This document shows positions 26,367 through 36,464 of a stretch of DNA of 64,000 nucleotides, piece after piece. Position 1 is the first letter of the stretch, and each line of letters starts with the position of its first letter. Source of the DNA: an uncultured Rhodospirillaceae bacterium (lineage in GTDB: Bacteria > Pseudomonadota > Alphaproteobacteria > Reyranellales > Reyranellaceae); NCBI GenBank assembly GCA_945952105.1, contig CAMFGZ010000017.1, positions 62,001-126,000 on the forward strand, given 5' to 3'. The notes under the pieces were generated by a model. It ran no database searches. It had not been told where the DNA came from and saw nothing but the letters and a program-made list of their open reading frames with translations. The translations under genes were made by a program, and so were the position numbers.

Positions 26367-27341
26367 ATGAAGAGACGTAGCCTGCTCGTCGCGGCTCTCG
26401 CCGCGCCGTCGATCGTTCCTGCCATCGCACTCGGCCAGGGCGCCTGGCCGAACAAGACCGTGAAATTCATCTGTCCCTTTGCGCCGGGCGGCGGCACCGA
26501 CACGGTGAGCCGCCTGATGTGCGACCAGCTCTCGAAGCTCCTCGGCCAGACTTTCGTGGTCGACAACAAGGGCGGGGCGGGCGGCAACATCGGCACCGTC
26601 GAGCTCGCGCGCGCCGCGCCCGACGGCTACACGCTGGGCCTGATCTCGGTGGCCAGCCACACGCTGAACCCGATGCTCTACACCAGGCTGCCCTACAATC
26701 CGGACAAGGACATCGTCGCGATCTCGCGCGTGGCGATCCTCGCCAATCTTCTGGGCGTCACCAACTCGCTGCCGGCCAACAACGTCGCGGAGCTGATCGC
26801 GCTCTGCAAGAAGGAGCCGGGCAAGTATTCCTTCGCCTCGTCGGGTCCGGGCACGTCGCTGCACCTGAGCGGTGAGCTGTTCAAGAAAATGGCCGGCGTC
26901 GACATCATCCACGTGCCCTACAAGGGCGCGGGCCCGGTCTACTCCGACCTGATGGCCGGCGTGGTGAACATGATGTTCGCCAACATGCCCTCGATGCTGC
27001 CGCAGGTCCGCGCCGGCAAGCTGAAGGGGCTGGGTGTCACCTCGGCGCAGCGGTCGAAGGCGGCACCGGACATTCCGGCGATCGCCGAGACCGTGCCAGG
27101 TTACGTCGCGACCTCGTGGTATGGCATCGGCGCGCCGGCCGGCACGCCCGAGCCGATCCTTGCGAGGCTCGAAGCAGCCATCGCCGAAGCGCTGAAGTCG
27201 GCGGACATCCAGAAGCGCTGGAACGACGATCTCGGCCTCGACCTGCCGCCACCGGGCCGCGCCGGCTTCGACCAGTTCCTGGCCGAGGACCGCAAGCTCT
27301 GGGAACCGGCGGTCAAGGCCTCCGGCGTGAAGCTGGATTAG
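26367..27341 (+). CDS. Bug/TctC-family periplasmic solute-binding protein
   Basis: Orphan tripartite-tricarboxylate-type binding protein, 324 aa. Signal peptide: RRSLLVAALAAPSIVPAIALG. Family landmarks: VKFICPFAPGGGTDTVSRL, GQTFVVDNKGGAGGNIGT, AAPDGYTLGLI, YSFASSGPGTSLHLSGELF, VPYKGAGPVYSDLMAGVVNMMF and PGYVATSWYGIGAPAGTP. The start follows CGAGGAAA. It is divergent from an MFS importer. Substrates of Bug proteins are mostly carboxylic or amino acids, and no specific one can be deduced. Confidence 0.96.
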   Translation: MKRRSLLVAALAAPSIVPAIALGQGAWPNKTVKFICPFAPGGGTDTVSRLMCDQLSKLLGQTFVVDNKGGAGGNIGTVELARAAPDGYTLGLISVASHTLNPMLYTRLPYNPDKDIVAISRVAILANLLGVTNSLPANNVAELIALCKKEPGKYSFASSGPGTSLHLSGELFKKMAGVDIIHVPYKGAGPVYSDLMAGVVNMMFANMPSMLPQVRAGKLKGLGVTSAQRSKAAPDIPAIAETVPGYVATSWYGIGAPAGTPEPILARLEAAIAEALKSADIQKRWNDDLGLDLPPPGRAGFDQFLAEDRKLWEPAVKASGVKLD

Positions 27342-27384
27342 CCCAGCGTTCTTGTCGAATTCATCCGGACCGCGGGTCTCCTCA

Positions 27385-27405
27385 GCGCGGGGGATTACCC
27401 CGCGC
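27385..27405. terminator. GC-rich hairpin after Bug gene, possible terminator
   Basis: GCGCGGGG (27385-27392) pairs with CCCCGCGC (27398-27405) around a 5-nt loop, 44 bp after the Bug gene stop and before the convergent membrane protein gene. No T-tract follows, so termination is uncertain. Confidence 0.3.
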
Positions 27406-27472
27406 GCGCCTTGATCATGAGCGGACCTGGAGGTCAGCGGTCCGTTTGATCAGGGCTTGGGGGTTCGGGCGA

Positions 27473-27805
27473 TCATGCGCCCAGCCACCAGAACCAGTGA
27501 TACCGAATGTCCGAGGGCGCGAGGCCGATGGCCACCGCGAGCATGACAGGCGCTGCCGCCTTGTAGGGCCACCGATCAACATGCCAGACGATGAGAACCA
27601 TCGCACCGACCAGCATCATAAGGCCAACCGACAAGGCGCCGAAGACTTGCAAAGGGTCCGCGCAGCTGTCGCACGACATGCCCATCGTGACGACCAGCGT
27701 CGCGATCCGAAATCCAAGGAACAGGAACGATCCGAGGAAGGCTGATCCCATGACCGCCCACAGGATCGCCGTGATGCTGCGATGGACGAGTAGGTTTACT
27801 GGCAT
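27473..27805 (-). CDS. Small integral membrane protein, hypothetical
   Basis: A 110-aa protein with three hydrophobic helices (about 8-42, 51-72, 84-97). It starts MPVNLLVHRSITAILWAVMG. Two cysteines sit in a loop (MSCDSCADPLQ), and the C-terminus is aromatic (DIRYHWFWWLGA). No domain recognised. It lies 21 bp downstream of the GntP permease gene on the same strand and could be co-transcribed. Real coding is supported by the clean hydrophobic pattern and a conventional ATG. Confidence 0.6.
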   Translation of the reverse strand: MPVNLLVHRSITAILWAVMGSAFLGSFLFLGFRIATLVVTMGMSCDSCADPLQVFGALSVGLMMLVGAMVLIVWHVDRWPYKAAAPVMLAVAIGLAPSDIRYHWFWWLGA

Positions 27806-27826
27806 CGGATCGTCAAAAGAACTCGA

Positions 27827-29017
27827 CTAGATGAACTGCCGGATCGCCGCGATCACTACCAGGGCGCCGATTGCCATGACGGCGCTGCCGAGCGAGATCA
27901 CGTAGAGCGCGCGGCCGGGCGAGAGGCGGCCCATATGGGCGGCGATCCAGAAGAACGGATCGTTGACGTGGCAGATCGCCATCGAGCCGGCGCCGACGGC
28001 GGCCGCGGCGATGGCGCGGCCCGAGGCGCTGTCGAGGCCGAGCGCCGGCAGCATCGGCTCGACCATGCCCGAGGCGGTCAGCACGGCCGTGAGGGAGTTG
28101 CCCTGCATCGTCTTCACGATGGCGGCCGCCAGGAACGGCGTCAGCACGCCGTACCGCGGATGCAGCGCATATTCGGCCAGAAGCTCCGACATGCCGGTCT
28201 CGTCGAAGACGCGGGCGAGTCCGCCCGATGCACCGACCGCCAGCAGAAGCGGCGCCCAGGAGCGGCCGGCCAGCGCCGAGGGCTCCCAGCGTCGCGCGAA
28301 CACGACGGCCAGCGTGATGGCGATGGCGGTCAGCATCAGCGGCTTGGAGACGCCGATATAGAATTCGCGCGAGCCGCCCTTGCCGAGCGGCTCGCTCGGC
28401 ATCTGCGCGATCGATTGCAGCACGAGAAGCCCAAGCGGAATGCCGACGCAAAGCCAGGCCCAGGAAAGTTGCCCGTCGGTTGGCTGCGACGGCACCTGTC
28501 GCGCCACATGCCACCAGCCCAGCGCCACGGCGATGGCGGCGACCGGAATGGCGATCATGAACTCGGTGCTGATCTTGGCCTTCATCACCGACGCCGCCGC
28601 GACGGCGAGTGGCGAGGGGGCGAGCAGGGCTGCCACCGCGAGCAGGGTGAGGGCGAGACCCAGCGCACGCCGCGGGGCGTCCTGCCCGGCCGGTTGCAGC
28701 AAGGCGAGGCCGCCTGAGGCCGAGCCGCCGAGGCCTGCCACGAAGCCGGCCGCGGCCGACGTGCCGGTGCCGAGCGGCGCGCGCAACACCAGGGCACTCA
28801 CAAGAGCGCCGGCGACGACCAGCAGGCCCGTCTGTTCCAGCGCCGTCGTGAAACCGAGCCCGAACGCCTTGCCGACCGACTGGAAGGTCATGTCGGCAGC
28901 GATGCCGTAGACGACGACGGTGGCCATGATCGCCAGGAAAGCCGGCAGGCGCACGCGCTGGACCAGGAAGACGATGGCGGCGACGGCGATCGGCAGCAGG
29001 AGGGAGGCGAGAATCAT
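27827..29017 (-). CDS. GntP-family permease (gluconate:H+ symporter type)
   Basis: Integral membrane transporter of 396 aa with about 12 helices. GntP hallmarks are near the C-terminal half: AAIVKTMQGNSLTAVLTASGMVEPML and GAGSMAICHVNDPFFWIAAHMG (substrate-binding N-D-x-F-W motif). It is shorter than E. coli GntP (about 440 aa) and lacks the canonical N-terminal block, so it is a divergent member. Likely substrates are sugar acids or short hydroxy acids. Divergent from the GH5 gene across only 37 bp. Confidence 0.9.
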   Translation of the reverse strand: MILASLLLPIAVAAIVFLVQRVRLPAFLAIMATVVVYGIAADMTFQSVGKAFGLGFTTALEQTGLLVVAGALVSALVLRAPLGTGTSAAAGFVAGLGGSASGGLALLQPAGQDAPRRALGLALTLLAVAALLAPSPLAVAAASVMKAKISTEFMIAIPVAAIAVALGWWHVARQVPSQPTDGQLSWAWLCVGIPLGLLVLQSIAQMPSEPLGKGGSREFYIGVSKPLMLTAIAITLAVVFARRWEPSALAGRSWAPLLLAVGASGGLARVFDETGMSELLAEYALHPRYGVLTPFLAAAIVKTMQGNSLTAVLTASGMVEPMLPALGLDSASGRAIAAAAVGAGSMAICHVNDPFFWIAAHMGRLSPGRALYVISLGSAVMAIGALVVIAAIRQFI

Positions 29018-29054
29018 GACGGGACGAACCTTAATGGCCTGCTACAGTCCCGTC

Positions 29055-30245
29055 ATGCGCCTCCTCGTCGCCCTCCTGCTGCTGCTCGGTCTTGTCGCGC
29101 CCGCCGCGCAGGCGGAAGCATTGGTCCGCATAGAGGGCAAGAACTTCATCGAGCCCGATGGCCGCATCCTGCGCCTCAAGGGAATCAGCCTCGGCAACTG
29201 GCTGATGCCCGAAGGATACATGTTCAAGTTCGAGGTCGCTAAGTCGCCTCGCCAGATCTACGACGCGTTCGACCGCCTGCTGGGCCCGGAACGCGCCGCC
29301 GATTTCTGGCGCCGCTATCGCGACACCTACGTCACCGAGGAGGATATCCGCTTCATCAAGTCGGTCGGCTTCAACATGGTGCGCGTGCCGCTGCACTGGC
29401 GGCTGTTCATGGGCGCCGACGGCGAGATCGGCGGCGAGGGCTGGGCGCTGCTCGACCGGGTGGTGGGCTGGGCCGCCGCCGCCGGGCTCTACGTGATTCC
29501 CGACCTGCATGCGGCACCCGGCGGCCAGACCGGCATCAACCACGATGACGGGCCGGGCTATCCGCTGATGTTCTACGTGGCGCGCGACCGCGATCTCACG
29601 GTGAGGCTCTGGCGCGCGGTGGCCCAGCGCTATCGCGGCAACCCGGCGATCCTGGGCTACGACATCCTGAACGAGCCGATTGCGCCCTATCACGACGTGG
29701 CGACGCTCAACGCACGGCTGGAGCCCTTCTACAAGCGCGCGACGGCGGCGATCCGCGACGTCGATCCCGAGCGCATCGTCATCCTGGCCGGTGGGCAGTG
29801 GAGCTCGAGCTTCGCGATGTTCGGCCCGCCCTTCGCGCGGAATCTGGCCTACACCTATCATTCGTTCTGGGCGTCGACGAAGCGCGACTCGATCCAGCGG
29901 CACCTGAACTTCGCCAACCTCCACGACGTGCCGCTGTTCCTCGGCGAGACCGGCGAGCTGACCGACGAATGGAACGAACGCTTCCGCCGGCTGCACGAGA
30001 TGCACGACATCGGCTGGTCGTTCTGGACCTACAAGAACCTCGACACGCCATCGACCATCGTCTCGATCACGCGGCCCGACGGCTGGAAGGAGATCGTGTC
30101 CTATGCCGACGGCGCGACGAAGGAGAAGCCGTCGGCGGAGCTGATCGATCGCGCCGTGGCGCAATACCTAGAGGCGATCCGGTTCAGGAACGGCACGGTG
30201 CGCTGGAGCTACCTCGCATCGCTCGGACTGAAGAGCGCTCCCTAG
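29055..30245 (+). CDS. Secreted GH5-family glycoside hydrolase
   Basis: Periplasmic or secreted glycoside hydrolase of 396 aa. The signal peptide starts at the ATG at 29055 (MRLLVALLLLLGLVAPAAQA, cut before EAL). The TIM barrel shows RLKGISLGNWLMPEGY, the catalytic acid/base in YDILNEP and the nucleophile in FLGETGEL, as in GH5. It resembles exo-beta-glucanase-like GH5 members (NWLMPEGYMF). It is divergent from the GntP permease and convergent with a GT2 gene. Together with the large GH5 protein at 8704, the strain has two beta-glucan-acting enzymes of different export type. Confidence 0.93.
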   Translation: MRLLVALLLLLGLVAPAAQAEALVRIEGKNFIEPDGRILRLKGISLGNWLMPEGYMFKFEVAKSPRQIYDAFDRLLGPERAADFWRRYRDTYVTEEDIRFIKSVGFNMVRVPLHWRLFMGADGEIGGEGWALLDRVVGWAAAAGLYVIPDLHAAPGGQTGINHDDGPGYPLMFYVARDRDLTVRLWRAVAQRYRGNPAILGYDILNEPIAPYHDVATLNARLEPFYKRATAAIRDVDPERIVILAGGQWSSSFAMFGPPFARNLAYTYHSFWASTKRDSIQRHLNFANLHDVPLFLGETGELTDEWNERFRRLHEMHDIGWSFWTYKNLDTPSTIVSITRPDGWKEIVSYADGATKEKPSAELIDRAVAQYLEAIRFRNGTVRWSYLASLGLKSAP

Positions 30246-30266
30246 GGGGGAGGCCGAGGCTCCCGC

Positions 30267-31316
30267 TCAGTGTCCGCGGCGCCACTGCCGTCCGGACGCG
30301 CCCGATTTTCCGGGGCCCAGGAGCGCCGACATCCGTGCCTCCATCGAATCGACGAACCGGATCCAGGCCCCCTTGCTGCCGGGCGATTCGGCATCCAGCG
30401 CGCGGCGGACGAGCGCCTTCGAGTTTGCGTGCCGCCATTCGCCGAACGCGGCGCGGATGGACGCCGCCTCCTCGTCGAGCACGCGCTCCACCAGGCGAAG
30501 GATGTGATCGCGGATCGGGCCCCAGTCCTTCGTCGAGGAATTGTAGGTGCCGCCCATGACGCTCGCGTTGGAATGCTTGTTGGAGCCATGCATGCGGTAG
30601 GCGTAGAGCGCATCGTGGATGGCGACCGACCCGGTCAGCAGGCCAGCGAAGGTCGACAGGTAATAGTCGAGGTAAAGCTTGAGATCGCTGTCCGGCAAGA
30701 CCAGGACGAGATCCACGAAGCTGCGCCGGAACATCATGCTGGCCATGCTGTTGGTGGCGCTCAGCACCGTCCATTGCGGATGGAACGTCACCCGCCCGTT
30801 GGTCGCGAAGGCGAAATCGCCGGTCGCCGGGTCGATGCGCGGCACGACATTGGAGCCGAAGGTCTCGCTCGACGCCTCGCCCTTGTCGAACCACCAGGCC
30901 GTGCCGGCCAGAAGGCGGTCGTCGGCGTCGATGATGTGCGAGTCGCAGTAGGTGAGCGATACCGGAAACGCGGCGTTCATGTGCACGCAGAGATGCCGCT
31001 CGATGAAATTCTCGTACCACTTGTCATCGGAATCGAGGAAGCCGACGAACGGCGTGTCCAGTTCCGCGAGGCCGCGCTTGATGGCGCCGGTCTGACCCAC
31101 GTTGGCGTCGAGGCGGATGTAGTCGAAGCGGGAATCGTTCAGGCGCGACAGGCAGCCGCGGATTTCCTCGTCCGACCCGTCGGTCGAAGCGTCGTCGATC
31201 ACGATCGTGCGCAGGTCGCGGCAGGACTGGCGCGCGACCGATTCGATCGCCCGTCCCACGAAGGCGCCGTTGTTGTAGTTGGCAATCACCACTCCGACCG
31301 GAGGCGTTGAAGGCAT
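30267..31316 (-). CDS. Family 2 glycosyltransferase
   Basis: GT-A fold glycosyltransferase of 349 aa from the ATG at 31316. Motifs: GVVIANYNNGAFVGRAIESV, TIVIDDASTDGSDEEI, DTPFVGFLDSDDKW (D-x-D metal/nucleotide site). The C-terminal half (ALYAYRMHGSNKHSNASVMGG) looks GT2-like rather than polyprotein-like. It transfers a sugar from a nucleotide donor; acceptor unknown. It converges on the secreted GH5 and lies 277 bp from the type I secretion ABC gene, so it may act in export of a glycosylated product, but no evidence links them. Confidence 0.92.
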   Translation of the reverse strand: MPSTPPVGVVIANYNNGAFVGRAIESVARQSCRDLRTIVIDDASTDGSDEEIRGCLSRLNDSRFDYIRLDANVGQTGAIKRGLAELDTPFVGFLDSDDKWYENFIERHLCVHMNAAFPVSLTYCDSHIIDADDRLLAGTAWWFDKGEASSETFGSNVVPRIDPATGDFAFATNGRVTFHPQWTVLSATNSMASMMFRRSFVDLVLVLPDSDLKLYLDYYLSTFAGLLTGSVAIHDALYAYRMHGSNKHSNASVMGGTYNSSTKDWGPIRDHILRLVERVLDEEAASIRAAFGEWRHANSKALVRRALDAESPGSKGAWIRFVDSMEARMSALLGPGKSGASGRQWRRGH

Positions 31317-31593
31317 ACTGACTGGTTCCGTGTGACTTAATTGAACTCTGGACGGGGCGGTCGCACCGATCATGCGGCGGCAGATTGAAGATGGGCGACG
31401 AAGACGGCCACTGCAACCTCGAGCGGTCACCTAGGTTTGGCCTGCCATCGCCCCTACGTAAAGACTCTGAATCGCACTCGAAGCGGTTTTTTGCCGCCGA
31501 AAGGGAGAGACAGCCGCAGTTTGTCGATGGTAGTGGGTCTGGCCGGCTCGCCGTCCGGGGACGGCCGGGCTGTCGACAAGGGATCAGACGAGT

Positions 31594-33417
31594 ATGGCGC
31601 AGGCCCCTTCTCCTGCCGGATCGCCACGCACCGAGCTGGCGGAAACGCTAAGGTCTTGCCGCTCCTCCTACCTGGGCGTCGCGGTTTTTACAGCCGTCCT
31701 GAACGTCCTGTATCTGACCGGCTCCTTCTTCATGCTGCAGGTTTATGACCGGGTGCTGCCGAGCCGCAGCGTGCCGACGCTGGTTGCCCTGTGCGTCCTG
31801 GCGCTCGGACTCTACGGGTTCCAGGCGGTCCTGGACATCGTCCGCAACCGGGTCCTGATCCGGATCGCCGGCGGGTTCAGCGAGGCGCTGGACCGCCGAA
31901 TTTACCATCTGCTTGTCAAGCTGCCGCTGCGAGCCCCGCAGATGAACGGCTTCGAGCCGGTCCGCGACCTCGATGCCATCCGGACGTTCATGTCCGGCGG
32001 CGGCCCTCCGGCCCTGTTCGACCTGCCCTGGATGCCGCTCTATCTCGGCATTTGCTACCTGTTCCATCCGTTGATCGGCCTGACGGCGACGGTCGGCGCG
32101 CTGATCCTGGTCGCGATCACTTTCATGACCGAGGTCAAGGTTCGCCAGCCGTCGATCGAGGTGTCGTCGCTCTCCAGCAGGCGAAACGGTCTGGCCGAGG
32201 CAAGCCGGCGCAATTCAGAGGTACTGCACGCGATGGGCATGGTCGGCCGGTTCGCCCATCAGTGGGCGGATTACGGCCGTCGCTACGTGAGCGCGCACCA
32301 GCGGGCCGGCGACATCACCGGCGGCATGGGCAGTTTTTCCCGGGCGCTGCGCATGGCGCTGCAGTCGGCGGTGCTGGCCGTGGGTGCCTATCTCGTGATC
32401 AAGCAGCAGGCGACGGCGGGCATCATCATCGCCGGCTCCATCCTGTCGGCCCGCGCCCTGGCGCCGGTGGAGCAGGTGATCGCCCAGTGGCGCGTCTTCG
32501 TCGCGGCCCGCCAGAGCTGGCACCGGCTGAACAACCTCTTGGCGCGCATCCCCGAGGACAAGGAGGTCATGGCGCTGCCGAAGCCCAAGGCCGTCCTGTC
32601 GGTCGAGGCCGTCAGCGTTGCGCCGCCGGGCGTCAATGTGCTGGTTGCGCGCGACATCGTCTTCTCGCTGAAGGCTGGACAGGGGCTGGGCATCATCGGC
32701 CCCAGTGCCTCGGGCAAGTCCTCGCTCGCGCGCACGCTGGTTGGGGTGTGGCGGCCGGTGACGGGCAAGGTCCGGATCGACGGCGCCACGCTCGACCAGT
32801 GGTCGTCGGAGTCGCTCGGCGAGCATATCGGCTATCTGCCGCAGGACATGGAGCTGTTCGCGGGCACGGTCGCGCAGAACATCGCGCGCCTGGAGCCGGA
32901 ACCGGACTCCAAGAAGGTGATCGCGGCCGCCCAGGCCGCCGGCGTGCACGAGATGATCCTCGGCCTGCCCAACGGTTACGAAACCGAGATGGGCGAGAGC
33001 GGCACCGCCTTGTCGACCGGACAGCGCCAGCGCGTCGGACTGGCGCGCGCGCTCTATGGCGATCCCTTCCTCGTCGTGCTCGACGAGCCCAATTCCAGTC
33101 TCGACCATGACGGCGAGGAGGCGTTGACCAAGGCCATCATGTCGGTGCGGGCGCGCGGCGGCATTGCCATTGTGATCGCGCATCGGCCGAGCGCGCTGGC
33201 GGCGGTCGACCAGCTCCTGGTCATGCGGGGCGGCCGGCAGCAGGCCTTCGGACCCAAGGACGCCGTCCTGCGCGAGACGCTCAAGGCCGCGGCGCCGCCC
33301 GGCACTCCCGGCGCGCCGGGGGCGCCAGCCGTACCACCCGGCGCGGTTGCGCCGACCCCCCTGCGTGCCACGATGGGGCCCGTGGGCCCAATGGCCCGAA
33401 CCCGGGAGCCGTCATGA
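31594..33417 (+). CDS. Type I secretion ABC transporter (PrtD/HlyB-like)
   Basis: Inner-membrane export ATPase with permease and nucleotide-binding domain in one chain, 607 aa. Membrane part about 25-320 with RSYLG-like start and DAIRTFMSGGGPPALFDLPWMPLYL. NBD: Walker A IIGPSASGKSSLAR (about residue 369), Q-loop LPQDMELFAGTV, signature LSTGQRQRVGLARAL (canonical LSGGQ altered to LSTGQ), Walker B FLVVLDEPNSSLDHDG and H-loop VIAHRPSAL. It lacks the C39 peptidase-like domain, as PrtD does. The C-terminal 40 residues are Pro/Gly/Ala-rich. It overlaps the HlyD adaptor gene by ATGA. The outer-membrane TolC partner is not in the window. Confidence 0.96.
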   Translation: MAQAPSPAGSPRTELAETLRSCRSSYLGVAVFTAVLNVLYLTGSFFMLQVYDRVLPSRSVPTLVALCVLALGLYGFQAVLDIVRNRVLIRIAGGFSEALDRRIYHLLVKLPLRAPQMNGFEPVRDLDAIRTFMSGGGPPALFDLPWMPLYLGICYLFHPLIGLTATVGALILVAITFMTEVKVRQPSIEVSSLSSRRNGLAEASRRNSEVLHAMGMVGRFAHQWADYGRRYVSAHQRAGDITGGMGSFSRALRMALQSAVLAVGAYLVIKQQATAGIIIAGSILSARALAPVEQVIAQWRVFVAARQSWHRLNNLLARIPEDKEVMALPKPKAVLSVEAVSVAPPGVNVLVARDIVFSLKAGQGLGIIGPSASGKSSLARTLVGVWRPVTGKVRIDGATLDQWSSESLGEHIGYLPQDMELFAGTVAQNIARLEPEPDSKKVIAAAQAAGVHEMILGLPNGYETEMGESGTALSTGQRQRVGLARALYGDPFLVVLDEPNSSLDHDGEEALTKAIMSVRARGGIAIVIAHRPSALAAVDQLLVMRGGRQQAFGPKDAVLRETLKAAAPPGTPGAPGAPAVPPGAVAPTPLRATMGPVGPMARTREPS

Positions 33418-34718
33418 AGCACGCCGTCTCCATCCCGGCGCGGACGCGCCGTCCTCTCGTGATCGGCATGGCCGCCTGCTTCGTCCTCGTCTTCGGCGTC
33501 GGGGGATGGGCGGCGACGACCCAGCTGTCCGGCGCGGTGATCGCGCCCGGCAAGCTCGTCGTCGACACCAACGTCAAGAAGATCCAGCACCCGACCGGCG
33601 GCGTCGTAGGCGAGTTGCTCGTCAAGGAAGGCGACAAGGTCAAGCAGGGCGACGTGGTCGTCCGGCTCGACGGCACGCAGGCCCGATCCAATCTCGGCAT
33701 CGTCACCAAGGCGCTGGAGGAGCTGGCGGCCCGCCAGGCCCGCTTCGAGGCCGAGCGCGACAACGACAGGACCGTCGAATTTCCGCCCGAGCTGACGTCG
33801 CGTGCGAGCGATCCCGAAGTCGCGCGCCTGATGACGGGCGAGCAGAAGCTGTTCGAGATGCGCCGCACGGCCCGCGATGGCCAGAAGGCGCAGCTGCGCG
33901 AGCAGATCCAGCAGCTCAACCTGCAGATCGATGGAATTCAGGCCCAGGAAGTCGCCAAGGGCAAGGAACTGAAGCTGCTCGCCCAGGAGCTCGAGGGCGT
34001 TCGCACGCTCTGGAAGCAGAACCTCGTGCCGATCAGCAGGGTCACGACGCTGGAACGCGATTCTGCACGCATGGAGGGCGAGCGCTCGTCTCTCGTGGCG
34101 TCTCTGGCGCAGAATCGCGGCCGCATCGCCGAGCTCGAACTGAAGATCCACCAGATCGACCAGGACCTCAGCACCGAGGTCGGCAAGGAGCTGGCCGAGA
34201 TCCGCGCCAAGAAGTCCGAGATGACCGAGCGGCGCATCTCGGCCGACGACCAGCTCAAGCGCATCGATCTCGTGTCGCCGCAGGACGGCAAGGTGTTCCA
34301 GCGCAACGTCCACACGGTGGGCGGTGTCGTCCAGGCGGGCGAGCCGCTCATGCTGATCGTGCCCGACTCCGATTCGCTGATCGTCGACGCCAAGGTCGCG
34401 CCGCAGGACATCGACCAGATCCACATCGGCCAGCATGCGGTCCTGCGCTTCGCCGCCTTCAACCAGCGCACGACGCCCGAGGTGAACGGCGAGGTGATCC
34501 ACATCGGCGCCGACGTCAGCCAGGACGACAAGGCGACCGAGCCCTATTACTCCGTGCGCATCCGCGTCTCCGAGGGCGAACTCGCCCGGCTGGAGGGCCT
34601 GCAGCTGCTGGCCGGAATGCCGGTCGAGGCATTCATCCAGACCACGCCGCGCACCGTAGCCTCGTTCCTGGTGAAGCCGCTCTCCGATCAGATCGCGCGG
34701 GCGTTCCGCGGGCGTTGA
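33414..34718 (+). CDS. HlyD-family type I secretion periplasmic adaptor
   Basis: Membrane-fusion protein of 434 aa: one N-terminal TM helix (about 17-36, LVIGMAACFVLVFGVGGWAA), lipoyl-like domain (GAVIAPGKLVVDTNVKKIQHPTGGVVGELLVKEGDKVKQGDVVVRLDG in pieces), long coiled coils (about 90-285), then a beta-barrel (DLVSPQDGKVFQRNVHT, MLIVPDSDSLIVDAKVAPQDIDQIHIGQHAVLRF). It bridges the ABC transporter to a TolC-like channel. Its ATG overlaps the ABC stop. The ABC/HlyD pair is the only secretion apparatus seen here. Confidence 0.96.
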   Translation: MKHAVSIPARTRRPLVIGMAACFVLVFGVGGWAATTQLSGAVIAPGKLVVDTNVKKIQHPTGGVVGELLVKEGDKVKQGDVVVRLDGTQARSNLGIVTKALEELAARQARFEAERDNDRTVEFPPELTSRASDPEVARLMTGEQKLFEMRRTARDGQKAQLREQIQQLNLQIDGIQAQEVAKGKELKLLAQELEGVRTLWKQNLVPISRVTTLERDSARMEGERSSLVASLAQNRGRIAELELKIHQIDQDLSTEVGKELAEIRAKKSEMTERRISADDQLKRIDLVSPQDGKVFQRNVHTVGGVVQAGEPLMLIVPDSDSLIVDAKVAPQDIDQIHIGQHAVLRFAAFNQRTTPEVNGEVIHIGADVSQDDKATEPYYSVRIRVSEGELARLEGLQLLAGMPVEAFIQTTPRTVASFLVKPLSDQIARAFRGR

Positions 34719-34743
34719 TCCCGACAAAAGTCGTTCGCATCGC

Positions 34744-36348
34744 TCAGGATGACAAACCGGCGTCCCGCAACACCATGTCCGCCGCCTTCTCGCCGATCAT
34801 GATCGAGGGCGCGTTGGTGTTGCCCGAGGTCAGAGTCGGCATGATCGAGGCGTCGGCGACGCGCAGGCCTTCGATGCCCCGCACGCGCAGCCGCGCATCG
34901 ACCACGGCCATCGCGTCGGAGCCCATCCTGCAGGTGCCGACCGGGTGATAGGTCGTCTCGGCGGCGCGCTTCACCCAGTCGAGGATCTCGTCGTCGGAGT
35001 TTCCGTTGGGGCCGGGCGCGATCTCCGCCACCTGCAGCGGCGCCATGGCGGGCGCCGTCATGATGGCGCGGGCGATGCGCACCGCGCGCACGGTGAGCTC
35101 GCCGTCGACCGGCGCCGACAGGAAGTTGAAGCGGATCTCGGGCGCCTGACGCGCATCGGCGGAGACGATGTGGATGTGGCCCTTGCTCTCCGGCCGCATC
35201 GGATGGGCGTAGCAGGAGACGCCCGACTGACGCGCGATCCGCGGGCCGCGCGGGCCGGCTTCGGTGAACATCGGCACCCAGCCCAGCAGCAGGTCCGGTG
35301 CGGCGAGGCCCTCGCGCGAGCGCACGAAGGCGCGCAGCGGGGCGCCGACCATGGACAGGAGACTGTCCTGCCTGAAGGCCCAGCGCAGCGCCTGGTTCAC
35401 GAGCCCCAGGCCGCGGCCGCGATCGTTGAAGGTCATGCCCTTCCTGCCGATGGTCCACCGGGTGCGCGGCGCATAGTGGTCGCGCAGGTTCTCGCCGACG
35501 CCCGGCAGCGCGTGGCGAACCTCGATACCCAGGTTGCGCAGCCGGTCCGGCTGGCCGATGCCCGAGAGTTCGAGGAGCTGCGGCGAGTTGATCGATCCGC
35601 TGCTCACCACGACCTCGCGCAGGGCGCGGGCTTCGTGCGAGGCCTCGCCGATACGGTAGCGCACACCGCTGCAGCGCTTGCCGTCGAGGATCAGCGACGA
35701 GGCGAGCGCGCCGGTCACGATCCGGAGATTGGGACGCCGCCGCGCCGGGTCGAGATAGCAGCGCGCGGTGCTCATGCGCCAGCCCGAGGCGATCGTCGCC
35801 TGGCTCATGGCGATGCCGTCCTGCCTCGCGCCGTTGTAGTCGGGGTTGTGCGCGATGCCGACTTCGCCGGCCGCCTCGATCACGGTCGCGTAGAGCGGAT
35901 TGAGCGGCGGCGGGTTGGTGACGCGCAGCGGGCCGCCGCGGCCGCGAAACCGCTCGTCGCCTTCCTCGTAGCTTTCCATCCGCTTGAAGAAGGGGAGGAC
36001 GTCCTCGTAGGCCCAGCCCTGGTTGCCCATCTGCGCCCAGGTGTCGAAGTCCTGCGCCTGGCCGCGCACGAAGGCGAGACCGTTGATGGCGCTCGAACCG
36101 CCTAGAAGCTTTCCGCGCGGCACGGGGATGCGCCGGCCGTTGGTGCTGGCCTCGGGCTCGGAACTGTAGAGCCAGTTGACCGCGGGATTGGTGATCAGCC
36201 GGGAATAGCCGACCGGGATGCGGGTCCACGGATGGTCGGCGGGTCCGGCTTCCAGCAGCAGCACCTTGTTCTTCGGATCGGCCGACAGGCGGTTGGCAAC
36301 GACGGCGCCCGCCGAACCGGCGCCGACGACGATGTAGTCGTATTCCAT
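34744..36348 (-). CDS. GMC-family FAD oxidoreductase (choline dehydrogenase-like)
   Basis: GMC oxidoreductase of 534 aa from the ATG at 36348. N-terminal FAD motif [19 protein letters not shown], the GMC signature [18 protein letters not shown], and [22 protein letters not shown]. The C-terminal catalytic pair is in [11 protein letters not shown] and [28 protein letters not shown], the BetA/alcohol dehydrogenase pattern. Likely oxidises an alcohol to an aldehyde with a membrane or quinone acceptor. It is divergent from the secreted protein gene at 36465. Confidence 0.96.
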   Translation of the reverse strand: MEYDYIVVGAGSAGAVVANRLSADPKNKVLLLEAGPADHPWTRIPVGYSRLITNPAVNWLYSSEPEASTNGRRIPVPRGKLLGGSSAINGLAFVRGQAQDFDTWAQMGNQGWAYEDVLPFFKRMESYEEGDERFRGRGGPLRVTNPPPLNPLYATVIEAAGEVGIAHNPDYNGARQDGIAMSQATIASGWRMSTARCYLDPARRRPNLRIVTGALASSLILDGKRCSGVRYRIGEASHEARALREVVVSSGSINSPQLLELSGIGQPDRLRNLGIEVRHALPGVGENLRDHYAPRTRWTIGRKGMTFNDRGRGLGLVNQALRWAFRQDSLLSMVGAPLRAFVRSREGLAAPDLLLGWVPMFTEAGPRGPRIARQSGVSCYAHPMRPESKGHIHIVSADARQAPEIRFNFLSAPVDGELTVRAVRIARAIMTAPAMAPLQVAEIAPGPNGNSDDEILDWVKRAAETTYHPVGTCRMGSDAMAVVDARLRVRGIEGLRVADASIMPTLTSGNTNAPSIMIGEKAADMVLRDAGLSS

Positions 36349-36464
36349 TGCGGCAAGTATCTCCTTCGGCCTGCCGCCTGTCGACCGCCGCGACGATAGC
36401 CCGGCTTTACGCGGGCGGTTGTTTGGGCATGATGGCGCCCCCGACAACCCCCAAGGAAAAAACC

